Position numbers and translations under genes: made by a program
The notes under the pieces: generated by a model
The model's input: the letters and a program-made list of their open reading frames with translations, nothing else
Database searches by the model: none
What the model was told of the DNA's origin: nothing
From: Mucilaginibacter rigui
Lineage (GTDB): Bacteria; Bacteroidota; Bacteroidia; Sphingobacteriales; Sphingobacteriaceae
Assembly (NCBI RefSeq): GCF_014773275.1
Contig: NZ_JACWMW010000002.1
Location: 186,001-250,000 of the forward strand
DNA: 64,000 bases
Direction of reading: 5' to 3'
Part shown: in pieces, positions 42,671-50,783 of the stretch
Numbering within the stretch: the stretch's first letter is position 1
Layout: each line of letters starts with the position of its first letter

Positions 42671-43588
42671 ATGCCAGCTAAAGGACTTTCGGACACTGCT
42701 ATACCATACTTAAAAAAAGGCGACAAGATAGCTATTACCTGCCCGGCCAAAAAGCTACCTATCCCTATGACGGATGCGGTAAACTTGCTTACATCCTGGG
42801 GGCTTGAAGTGGTATTAGGCGATACCGTAAACGCAAGCTACAATCAATTCGCTGGTGATGATGCCTTCCGCGCGGCAGACCTGCAACGTTTTATTGAGGA
42901 TGACAGCATCAAAGCAATTATTTGCGCACGCGGCGGATATGGTTGTATCCGCATGGTTGACCTGGTTGATTTTAGCTATCTGAAAACAAACCCCAAATGG
43001 CTGGTGGGATTTAGCGATATAACCTTATTGCATTCCCATGTAATTGCTAACTACAACTTACCTTGTATACATGGCCAAATGCCCCTGAATATTCCCGATG
43101 CATCCAAATATTCTTTGGAAACATTAAAAACGGCTTTGTTTGGCGAGAAGCTGGCGTATCAACTAAAATCTAATCCGCTTAACCGTATGGGTGAAAGTGC
43201 CGGGATACTGATAGGCGGTAACCTTTCTTTATTACTCGCCATATCCGGCTCGGTAAGTGATATGGCTTATGAAGGCAAGATTTTGTTTATTGAAGATGTA
43301 GGCGAATACCTATACGCGGTAGACAGGATGCTGCGGGCTTTAAAACGTGCAGGTAAACTCAAAAACATTGCAGGCCTCATCGTGGGCGGGTTTACTGATC
43401 TTAAAGATAATGACATTCCGTTTGGCCAAACACTGCCCCAAATTGTAATGGATGTTGTGGCAGAATATGATTACCCGGTTTGCTTTGATTTCCCGGCAGG
43501 GCATATACCTAATAACTGCAGCCTGGTTTTAGGTAAAACAATAAATTTATCGGTAATATCCGATAGCGTTAATATTAATTATGAATAA
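42671..43588 (+). CDS. LD-carboxypeptidase (peptidase S66)
   Basis: A 305-residue cytosolic enzyme that removes the terminal D-alanine from tetrapeptide muropeptides during peptidoglycan recycling. The nucleophile is Ser115 in GFSDITLLH, and the Glu and His of the triad lie in FIEDVGEYLYAVDRML and FPAGHIPN. The first nine residues are not family-like and are encoded by repeat-derived sequence. The DoxX gene begins three bases after the stop. Confidence 0.9.
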   Translation: MPAKGLSDTAIPYLKKGDKIAITCPAKKLPIPMTDAVNLLTSWGLEVVLGDTVNASYNQFAGDDAFRAADLQRFIEDDSIKAIICARGGYGCIRMVDLVDFSYLKTNPKWLVGFSDITLLHSHVIANYNLPCIHGQMPLNIPDASKYSLETLKTALFGEKLAYQLKSNPLNRMGESAGILIGGNLSLLLAISGSVSDMAYEGKILFIEDVGEYLYAVDRMLRALKRAGKLKNIAGLIVGGFTDLKDNDIPFGQTLPQIVMDVVAEYDYPVCFDFPAGHIPNNCSLVLGKTINLSVISDSVNINYE

Positions 43589-43590
43589 AT

Positions 43591-43998
43591 ATGGCATACT
43601 TAAGCAACTTAAATAACTACCGTAATACCGGCCTGCTTATACTAAGGGTAGGTTTGGGAGCAATGATGATTTATCACGGATACCCTAAACTTTTAGGCGG
43701 CCCTCATGGCTGGGCTGGGCTGGGTGAATCTACCAAATATGTGGGGATACATTTTTGGCCGGTACTGTGGGGGTTTTTAGGTGCCCTTACGGAAACACTT
43801 GGCGGGTTTTTGATAATAATCGGTTTGGTTTTCAGGCCTGCTGCTCTTTTCCTGATGTTGTTTCTTATTGTTGCTGCTGCGACCCATTTTGGAGAAGGTG
43901 AAGGATTGGGCGGTGCCGCGCATGCCGTTGAACTGGTATTTGTTTTTGCCGGGTTAATATTTGTGGGCCCGGGAAAATACAGTGTAGATAAAAAGTAA
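43591..43998 (+). CDS. DoxX family membrane protein
   Basis: A 135-residue four-helix protein of the classic DoxX/YphA type: LLILRVGLGAMMIYHGYPKL, the FLGALTETLGGFLII segment and a C-terminal VELVFVFAGLIFVGPGKYSVD. It is coupled to the LD-carboxypeptidase gene (2-bp gap) and ends at a terminator. Biochemical role uncertain. Confidence 0.87.
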   Translation: MAYLSNLNNYRNTGLLILRVGLGAMMIYHGYPKLLGGPHGWAGLGESTKYVGIHFWPVLWGFLGALTETLGGFLIIIGLVFRPAALFLMLFLIVAAATHFGEGEGLGGAAHAVELVFVFAGLIFVGPGKYSVDKK

Positions 43999-44022
43999 AA
44001 GCCGATTAATTAACCGGTTTTT
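43997..44022 (+). terminator. Terminator after the DoxX gene
   Basis: AAAAGCCG pairs with CGGTTTTT (one G-T pair) across a 10-nt AT-rich loop. Confidence 0.6.
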
Positions 44023-44030
44023 ATTAATTT

Positions 44031-44255
44031 TTATAATGTGTAAAACAACCCCTCATATATAGACACGCTTGAACTAGAGTTTCTTCTATATTTAACATAA
44101 TTACCACCAGAAGCATTACCCCATGTACCGGTAAGTAAAACACATGGCACACCGTTTTCGGTGAATGAAACTATATTACCCGAGGATCCTCCAAAATTAT
44201 CTCCTGTAACAGCAAAAGTATGGCCTTTTGGGTCAAATACCCAATAAACCAATCT
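44031..44255 (-). pseudogene. Possible C-terminal remnant of an exported protein gene
   Basis: An open frame of about 73 codons without an ATG; it opens after an in-frame TAA and could begin only at TTG. The product has WVFDPKGHTFAVTGDNFGG and VPCVLLTGTWGN, beta-rich and glycine/serine-rich like the tail of a Bacteroidota surface lipoprotein. It lies downstream of the DUF1735-SusD-SusC operon terminator. It may be the decayed tail of a fourth Sus-locus gene; the family is not identified. The next 200 bp (44256-44424) hold no gene. Confidence 0.35.
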
Positions 44256-44424
44256 GTTTTCTTAACGATAATGTTTATGCCCCCCCTAAATGATGCCATT
44301 GGTAAAATAAATACCAATATCACTAAACATAATATTGCTTTTTCACAAAGCTGTGATTAGGTAAAAGATTAACTGTCAGGCAATACTCCTAAAATGCTAA
44401 TTATATGTAAAAAAATTTACAAAA

Positions 44425-44453
44425 AAAAGCCGCCCTGTAGTAGGGCGGCTTTT
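44425..44453 (-). terminator. Terminator of the SusC-SusD-DUF1735 operon
   Basis: AAAAGCCGCCCT and AGGGCGGCTTTT form a 12-bp stem; the minus strand then has eight T residues. Confidence 0.9.
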
Positions 44454-44469
44454 ACAATATTAGGCTTTA

Positions 44470-45342
44470 TTAATTCCTAGGCGACTTAAACACGTATGTT
44501 TCGTCGAAAGTACGTGCACCGCCGTTACTTGTCCACTTAACATGGAATGTTTTGGTTGCCGGGTCCCAAGTGCTTGGGCCGGTGTTGCCAATAGGTAATA
44601 AGCTTGACATAGAAACGGTAACATTATTAGTTGCCGGATCAATAGTAAGTGTTTGAGCATTTGAATAAACACCTAACAATCCCGGATCTAATGCAACTGT
44701 GTTAGCACCAGTAGTTACCAGATCAAGAGTGTTTGTACCGTTACCTAAACTACTTGTGTATGTATGCGTATAGGTGCCATCATATGGGTTTTTAGCGCCA
44801 ATTTGCATTAAAATGGTGCCATAGTTACCGCTGATTGTTCCGCGGCTAACTGAAGTGATCTTTAAAGCAACAACATACTGTTTATTAAAGTCTGTAATAT
44901 TGGTAGTATTAACTTTACCTTTTATCACGCCTTTTCTCTCTCCTTTTTTGATCACAACGCTTGTACCCTCTATGCTATACCAGCTTGTTGGCATTGGCTC
45001 TAAGTTTACAGTTTCATGGTCGCGGTCAAGTCTTTCTTGATTATACTGTGTAAGAGCTGTGTTATCAAGACCGAAATTTACCGTGATATCCTCCGGAGCA
45101 GCTTCACCACCTGTATAGTTTACTTCGAAAGTAAGGTCTACACTTGGGTTGATTTCCAAACTTCTTAAGTATAATGGGAAAGTACTTCCCGATGGCGATA
45201 CTGGCGCATCTCCTGTAACAGCGGTAGACCACTCAATAACCGCAGGTGAGTTATTAGGCGTCAGGTTAGTTTTGTTATCCTTTAAACACCCTGTAAAACC
45301 TACAGCTGCGGTGAATAAGATAATGCTAAAATATTTTTTCAT
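44470..45342 (-). CDS. DUF1735-domain surface lipoprotein (SusE-like position)
   Basis: A 290-residue lipoprotein with lipid Cys19 (VGFTGC). The N-terminal part (about 60-170) matches the DUF1735/BT_3987 type (LRSLEINPSVDLTFEVNYTG, SVVIKKGERKGVIKGKV) and the C-terminal part is a small beta domain. In Sus-type loci such proteins sit on the cell surface and bind glycan. It is the third gene of the operon and is followed by a terminator. Confidence 0.83.
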   Translation of the reverse strand: MKKYFSIILFTAAVGFTGCLKDNKTNLTPNNSPAVIEWSTAVTGDAPVSPSGSTFPLYLRSLEINPSVDLTFEVNYTGGEAAPEDITVNFGLDNTALTQYNQERLDRDHETVNLEPMPTSWYSIEGTSVVIKKGERKGVIKGKVNTTNITDFNKQYVVALKITSVSRGTISGNYGTILMQIGAKNPYDGTYTHTYTSSLGNGTNTLDLVTTGANTVALDPGLLGVYSNAQTLTIDPATNNVTVSMSSLLPIGNTGPSTWDPATKTFHVKWTSNGGARTFDETYVFKSPRN

Positions 45343-45364
45343 TTTGTTTAATTTAAATGGGATG

Positions 45365-47107
45365 TTAATTTAAATCGTAAAACACTCGTGATGTAAACGC
45401 ATTGATTCCCTGCGGTACATTAGTTGGGTTAAGTGCGTATTCCGACTGTGGATATAAAACCCTAACTGGTAATTTATCAAGACGAGTTGATGTAGATTGA
45501 GTAGAAGCAAAGTTATAATACTCAAGGTGAGCACCAGCAGGAGCAAATTGCGCACCTGTTACAGGGTACCCTGTTCTTCTGTAATCTGACCATCCCTCAT
45601 TGCTGTGGATGTAGTTAACCGCAATCCATTTCTGAGTAATGATAGCCTCTAGCTTACGCTGAATAGCATCTGTATTATACTTATCATTCGGGTTAACCGA
45701 CTCTGGTTGTTTCGGCAAACCGTAAATCACTAAGTAGTTGTTCGGGTTATTACCTTCATTCAGATAATAATCAAAATCACTACCTGCACCTGTACCTTTA
45801 ACACGAACCGGATCCCAGCTTTCATCTTGTTTAGTATATAAATACCTTTCAGATGCCTGTATACCTAAGTTAAAATTAGTAGCATCATTACCGGCAACAA
45901 TACCAAAAAGGTTTGCTTCTGCCTGCAAGAAATAGCTTTCTGCAGCAAGCATTAATGGCTGAGACATGGTTGGTCCTTTTAAAACACCAAGGCCTGAACC
46001 TGAAGTTGAGCTACCCGAGCCTGTAAACCAAGGAGTGCCATTTGGTGATAGTGGTACAAACTGATTCTGTACGCCTAATTGGTTACCGTCATCATAGTTT
46101 TTATAAGTTACAACCGGTGCATGATTGCCATACCCTCTAACATCGTCTTCAATTTTAGTACCATCATAAAAACCGAATGCAAAAAATGTTGGCAGGGTTG
46201 TTAGCTGTTGAACGTTACCGGCAGCATCCCATGCGTAAGAGTTCCAATGTGGGTTTTGTTTACCACTTTGTGCAGCATAACCTGGTTGTACTTTTACATC
46301 ATAAGTAACAAAAGTAGCCCCGGCTAATTTAGCTTTCTCCTCGTTGAAAGTTGCGCTAAAAGTTGGTACTTCGCGGGTACGAACAAGCATTTTTAATTTC
46401 AGCGTATTTGCAAACTGGGTCCATCTTGCAGATGGGAAACCTGTTGAAGCTTCAAAGTTTGTAAAGTTAGCTGCATCACCTTCACCACCGGCATAAACGA
46501 TATCTATCCTTTGGCTGTTAGGGCTTGTAGCTGTTTTAATGGTTACTTGTGGATCATTTGGAAGAGCTAAAGAAGCAATAGCTTCATTGATCTCTTTAAA
46601 TAAACCACGGTAAACATCCTCTGCTTTATCATATTTAGGGCTAAGATTACCTAAGCCCTTTAATGCTTCAGAGTATGGAACATCATTATAAACATCAATT
46701 AAGCGTAAGTAGCAAAACGCTTTCATGATCTTAGCTATGGCATTATAGTTTTTATATGGGCCTGTAGCATCCGTTTTGTTTATAATAGTTTGGTAATCGT
46801 TAAGGTTGTTAAAACTCTGAGACCATAAACCAGTGTTATCGCTGGTTGAATAGTTGTAAGTTAAAACAGACCCGAAACCACCGTAACCACCTGCGTTAGC
46901 CTGATAACCACCAGCCCATGCACCATAGCTGTTAAAGGTTACGTTTGTAGCAGCGGTTTGCGCTACAGCCGCAGGCAAAATCAAGTCCGGGGTTACATCT
47001 ATTGGTGAGTTTGGATTGTTATTAACATCCAGATACTTTTTACATGAAGTTGCCGCAATTAAACAGCCCCCCATAAGTATCATACTAAATATTTTTATCC
47101 TTTTCAT
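45365..47107 (-). CDS. SusD/RagB-family surface glycan-binding lipoprotein
   Basis: A 580-residue lipoprotein with Cys22 in AATSC and the start CKKYLDVNNNPNSP, typical of the SusD-like group 2. Helical TPR-like stretches (about 80-330) are followed by the variable ligand region. It forms the lid on the SusC barrel and captures the nutrient. The gene lies 19 bp after susC-like and 22 bp before the DUF1735 gene. Confidence 0.92.
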   Translation of the reverse strand: MKRIKIFSMILMGGCLIAATSCKKYLDVNNNPNSPIDVTPDLILPAAVAQTAATNVTFNSYGAWAGGYQANAGGYGGFGSVLTYNYSTSDNTGLWSQSFNNLNDYQTIINKTDATGPYKNYNAIAKIMKAFCYLRLIDVYNDVPYSEALKGLGNLSPKYDKAEDVYRGLFKEINEAIASLALPNDPQVTIKTATSPNSQRIDIVYAGGEGDAANFTNFEASTGFPSARWTQFANTLKLKMLVRTREVPTFSATFNEEKAKLAGATFVTYDVKVQPGYAAQSGKQNPHWNSYAWDAAGNVQQLTTLPTFFAFGFYDGTKIEDDVRGYGNHAPVVTYKNYDDGNQLGVQNQFVPLSPNGTPWFTGSGSSTSGSGLGVLKGPTMSQPLMLAAESYFLQAEANLFGIVAGNDATNFNLGIQASERYLYTKQDESWDPVRVKGTGAGSDFDYYLNEGNNPNNYLVIYGLPKQPESVNPNDKYNTDAIQRKLEAIITQKWIAVNYIHSNEGWSDYRRTGYPVTGAQFAPAGAHLEYYNFASTQSTSTRLDKLPVRVLYPQSEYALNPTNVPQGINAFTSRVFYDLN

Positions 47108-47126
47108 CTTTTTTCTGTTAAAAAAA

Positions 47127-50100
47127 TTATAATGTTACTGTTAAGGTAGCGCCGTAGTAACGGGTTGGAGGCGTTTGACTTAACGATTGGATACCGATTG
47201 CGTTACCGTCGGTAAAGTTAAACTCTGGGTCAGTGTACAAGTTCGATTTAGGAACCCATAAGAATAAGTTACGGCCTTGTGCACTAATGCTTACACCTTT
47301 AACATATTTTTGACCTGCAAGTACTGATTTAGGTAAATCGTAGGTTAATGATACCTCACGTATTTTCCATGATGCACCACTGTAAATGTAGTTGGTAGCA
47401 ATGTTCATGTTACGGTTGTTATCAGCAAAGAAACCTGCGCCACCATCAGATACTGTAATGTTTGTGTTTGCGATGTATGAATCAGTAGCTGCATCATAGT
47501 ATGATGAGTTAGGGAATACGAAACGCTCACGGTTGTAATATGCAGTTCTGATACCTGAACCAGAGAAATCATAAGTACCCGCGCCGCTGTTGTATACAAC
47601 AAAACCACCACGGTACTCAGCTAAAGCAAATAACCTTAAGTTTTTGTATTTAACCTCGAAGTTTAAGCCCAAACGGTGTTTAGGGTTAGTATTCCCTAAA
47701 ATAGTTTGATTTGGGTTAGCAATAGGGTAACCTGTTGTTTTGTCGATAACTACACGGCCTTGAGAATCGCGTTGGTAATCTGAACCTTGTAACATTGGAT
47801 AAGAATATCCGGTGATAGCATATGCCTGTGCCTGTGCACCTGAGCTTAAAGCTAATTGTTTAAGGTCGGCGCTTATTTCTGTAACCTTGTTATCATTGTA
47901 AGTATAGTTACCACCTAATGTTAACTGCCATCCGTTTGATGTTTTCAATGGGATAAAGCTTAACACTGTCTCGATACCTTCGTTTTTAACGTTACCTGTA
48001 TTGGTTAAGAATTGTGTATAACCGGTAGCGTTAGATAAACCTGTAGGTACTGTTTGGTCAGTAGTATTTGTTTTGTAGTAGGTAACATTCGCGCTGATAC
48101 GCTCATCAAGGAATAACGCGTCGAAACCACCTTCAAAACCCTTGGTAATCTCTGGGCGAAGGCTTGGAGATACTAACTGACCGCTGATTCTGTAACCAGG
48201 GCCTGTGCTGAATGGATAACCAGCAGCCTGGCTGTAAGTAGGTACGTTAGCATAAGCGCCAATGTTAGCCTGACCTACTTTAGATACCGAAGCACGGATC
48301 TTTAAGCTGCTTAATATACGATTGTTTTTTAATGATTCGAAAGCCTGAGTAGGTACAAATGATGCACTTAATGAAGGGTAGAAGAATGAACGGTTTGCTA
48401 CCGCTAAAACTGAAGTCCAGTCGTTACGGCCGGTACCTTCTAATGTTAAGTAATCTTTGTAAGTTACCCTTAAATCACCATAAACACCAACCTGCCTTCT
48501 AACAGCAGAACTTTGTCCACCGTCTGGGGTTGGGGTATAACGTTGCGCTACGTTAAACAGATCGCGCTGAATCAAACCTGTTGCATTAATAGTTTGCGCA
48601 TTATCATTATTTCCTCGTAATTGACCACCTGCGGTAAATGACACCTTAAAGTCGCCGTAGGTTTTAGCATAAGTACCCTGGAATTCGGATAATAACTGGG
48701 TAGTATATGAGCTACCATCTTCAACACTGCCAGCAATATTGCTTTTACCATTGAATTTACCACTAGCTAAAGTGTATGGGGTGAAAACAAATTTATTTGA
48801 ATACGTTTTGTATGAAGTATTGTAAGTAGAGATACCCACACGACCAGTGAACGTTAACTCATCAATCGGCCTCCATTTCAGCTCTAACCTACCGATCAAA
48901 TAATCATTTCTGGTTTTTTGACGGCTATTAGCCGCGGTATAGTATGGGTTGTTATAATAGTCGTTATAAAAACCATTAGGATTAGCATACTCATTATTTT
49001 GCCAATCTTTATAATCTGTAATACGGATGTTATCCGGTTGGTTTAACAAGTTGTCATAAATTGTACCTGTAGCCGAAGTAATATCATAACGGTTTTGAAC
49101 GTAGTTAGCACCGTAATCAATACTTACTTTGTTACCCAGATCTCGTGTACCGTTTAAACGTAATGACACCCTGTTATATTTATCACCAGGAGTAGTACCA
49201 TTTTGTGTTACGTACTGGCCAGATAAATAAACTGTTGATTTATCATCACCTGAAGTTAAGGTGAAGTCAGACTGGTTCATTGTACCTGTATTCCAGAAAT
49301 CATTTTTAGAATTGGTAGCAGCATATGGTAACATTTGCTGATCGCCATTCTCTAACACCCTACCTACAGGCCTCAGTACACCATCAAACGCAGGACCGTA
49401 TTGTTGGTTCTCGTAAGGAATATAAGCCTGGATATCGTTGTTAGAACCAGAACCAAATTTGTTCTGAACTTTAGGGAAGTAACTAACCTGCTCCCAGCTT
49501 GTAGTATTTGAGAAACGGATAGAGGTTTGTCCTTTTTTACCTTTTTTGGTTGTGATCAATAACGCACCGTTTGATGCATCAGAACCATAAAGTGCAGCAC
49601 CTGATGAACCGTTTAACACCTGGATATCTTCGATATCCTCAGGGTTTAAGTTGGTAAGTACAGCGTTCGGAACAATAATGTTATCCAAAACCACCAAAGC
49701 CTGGTTGTTACCAAGTAATGAACGGTTACCACGCAGTACGATACGTACCTGAGGGTTAACACCGCTGCTTACAACGTTAACCTGCAAACCAGCAACTTTA
49801 CCAGATAATGCTGCTGCAACACTTGGAGTTTTACCTTGTGTAATAGCCTGGCTTTTAAGCTGTGTAGTTGCGTAACCCTGTGTACTTTTTTGCACCTGCA
49901 AACCAGCAGCCGCAACAACCACCTCGCCCAATTGGCTTGAGCTTGATTCCAATGACAAGCTTACTACACCACTTGCCGGAATAAGAGATTCCTTTTTTTG
50001 GAAGCCGATAAATGAGAAGCTTAATGATTTTGCCGATGCAGGCACGCTTAGACTGAATTTTCCGGAAGCATTGGTTTGGGTACCAATTGAAGTTCCAGAC

Positions 50101-50237
50101 ACTGTAACACTTACTCCTGGCAATGGCAAGCCATCATCCTTTGAAGTAACTGTACCAGTAATTGTACGATTTTGTGCATATACCTGTGTTATGCATAACA
50201 TCAGGAAACACAAACTTACTAGTAGAAGTTTTTTCAT
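47127..50237 (-). CDS. SusC/RagA-family TonB-dependent transporter
   Basis: A 1036-residue outer-membrane receptor with a signal peptide (about 1-21), a CarboxypepD_reg-like domain (ITGTVTSKDDGLPLPGVSV, about 25-100), a TonB plug (about 110-230, with the VLDNIIVPN and LNGSSGAALYGSDASNGALL SusC motifs) and a long barrel ending RYYGATLTVTL. With SusD it imports an oligosaccharide or peptide through TonB. No glycoside hydrolase or regulator gene is adjacent, so the substrate cannot be guessed from context. Confidence 0.95.
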   Translation of the reverse strand: MKKLLLVSLCFLMLCITQVYAQNRTITGTVTSKDDGLPLPGVSVTVSGTSIGTQTNASGKFSLSVPASAKSLSFSFIGFQKKESLIPASGVVSLSLESSSSQLGEVVVAAAGLQVQKSTQGYATTQLKSQAITQGKTPSVAAALSGKVAGLQVNVVSSGVNPQVRIVLRGNRSLLGNNQALVVLDNIIVPNAVLTNLNPEDIEDIQVLNGSSGAALYGSDASNGALLITTKKGKKGQTSIRFSNTTSWEQVSYFPKVQNKFGSGSNNDIQAYIPYENQQYGPAFDGVLRPVGRVLENGDQQMLPYAATNSKNDFWNTGTMNQSDFTLTSGDDKSTVYLSGQYVTQNGTTPGDKYNRVSLRLNGTRDLGNKVSIDYGANYVQNRYDITSATGTIYDNLLNQPDNIRITDYKDWQNNEYANPNGFYNDYYNNPYYTAANSRQKTRNDYLIGRLELKWRPIDELTFTGRVGISTYNTSYKTYSNKFVFTPYTLASGKFNGKSNIAGSVEDGSSYTTQLLSEFQGTYAKTYGDFKVSFTAGGQLRGNNDNAQTINATGLIQRDLFNVAQRYTPTPDGGQSSAVRRQVGVYGDLRVTYKDYLTLEGTGRNDWTSVLAVANRSFFYPSLSASFVPTQAFESLKNNRILSSLKIRASVSKVGQANIGAYANVPTYSQAAGYPFSTGPGYRISGQLVSPSLRPEITKGFEGGFDALFLDERISANVTYYKTNTTDQTVPTGLSNATGYTQFLTNTGNVKNEGIETVLSFIPLKTSNGWQLTLGGNYTYNDNKVTEISADLKQLALSSGAQAQAYAITGYSYPMLQGSDYQRDSQGRVVIDKTTGYPIANPNQTILGNTNPKHRLGLNFEVKYKNLRLFALAEYRGGFVVYNSGAGTYDFSGSGIRTAYYNRERFVFPNSSYYDAATDSYIANTNITVSDGGAGFFADNNRNMNIATNYIYSGASWKIREVSLTYDLPKSVLAGQKYVKGVSISAQGRNLFLWVPKSNLYTDPEFNFTDGNAIGIQSLSQTPPTRYYGATLTVTL

Positions 50238-50276
50238 GTTTGTTAATAATAAGATCAGTTAATAGTTAATTAGTCA

Positions 50277-50308
50277 TAAAAGTAGTGTTACGTTATCAAT
50301 AAATCAAA
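50277..50308 (-). promoter_or_regulatory. Likely Bacteroidota promoter of the susC operon
   Basis: On the minus strand TTTG (at 50305-50308), 20 nt, then TACTTTTA (at 50277-50284), seven of eight positions of the TAnnTTTG element. It leaves a leader of about 35 nt. Confidence 0.45.
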
Positions 50309-50381
50309 TTAAAAAGTAAAAAAAGATGAATTTTCATAAAATAAATTCAAAAAATTAAAATAAAATAAAAAATATAGTACT

Positions 50382-50418
50382 ATGTATTGCATAATACATT
50401 CCAAAACATATATCTTTG
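50382..50418 (+). promoter_or_regulatory. PadR-type operator and -7 element
   Basis: ATGTATT-GCAT-AATACAT (50382-50399) is a perfect 7-bp inverted repeat and fits the ATGT-N-ACAT layout known for PadR operators. It lies 11 bp upstream of TATCTTTG (50411-50418), a perfect -7 element, which itself ends four bases before the padR ATG. Binding would block RNA polymerase, implying autorepression and possible leaderless translation. Confidence 0.65.
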
Positions 50419-50422
50419 CATT

Positions 50423-50758
50423 ATGATTGTTGAAAATACACAAACCCAAATGAGGAAAGGCATACTGGAGTATTGCATACTTTCCATTATAGCAAAGGGT
50501 GAGATATATGCTTCAGATATTATATCTGAGTTAAAAAAAGCCCGCCTGCTTGTAGTTGAGGGTACGTTATACCCTTTATTAACCCGCTTAAAAAATAATG
50601 GCCTGCTCTCATACAACTGGGTGGAGTCGACATCGGGGCCCCCGCGAAAGTATTATGTACTGAGCGACGAAGGCCGCAAGGTGCTTGAGCAGCTTGATGG
50701 AACCTGGCAGGAACTGGCATTTGCCGTACAAACAGCAATTGGCGACAGAAACAATTAA
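50423..50758 (+). CDS. PadR family transcriptional regulator
   Basis: A 111-residue winged-helix repressor. The body runs QMRKGILEYCILSII, DIISELKKARLLVVEGTLYPLL and STSGPPRKYYVLSDEG, the Bacteroidota PadR signature. The ATG at 50423 gives the usual MxVENTQTQM start; a TTG further upstream is not needed. It is the first gene of an operon with a PspC protein, and it has an operator-like palindrome in its promoter. It probably responds to an envelope or hydrophobic-compound signal. Confidence 0.92.
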   Translation: MIVENTQTQMRKGILEYCILSIIAKGEIYASDIISELKKARLLVVEGTLYPLLTRLKNNGLLSYNWVESTSGPPRKYYVLSDEGRKVLEQLDGTWQELAFAVQTAIGDRNN

Positions 50759-50783
50759 TAAAACCACTAATTATCACCCAATC

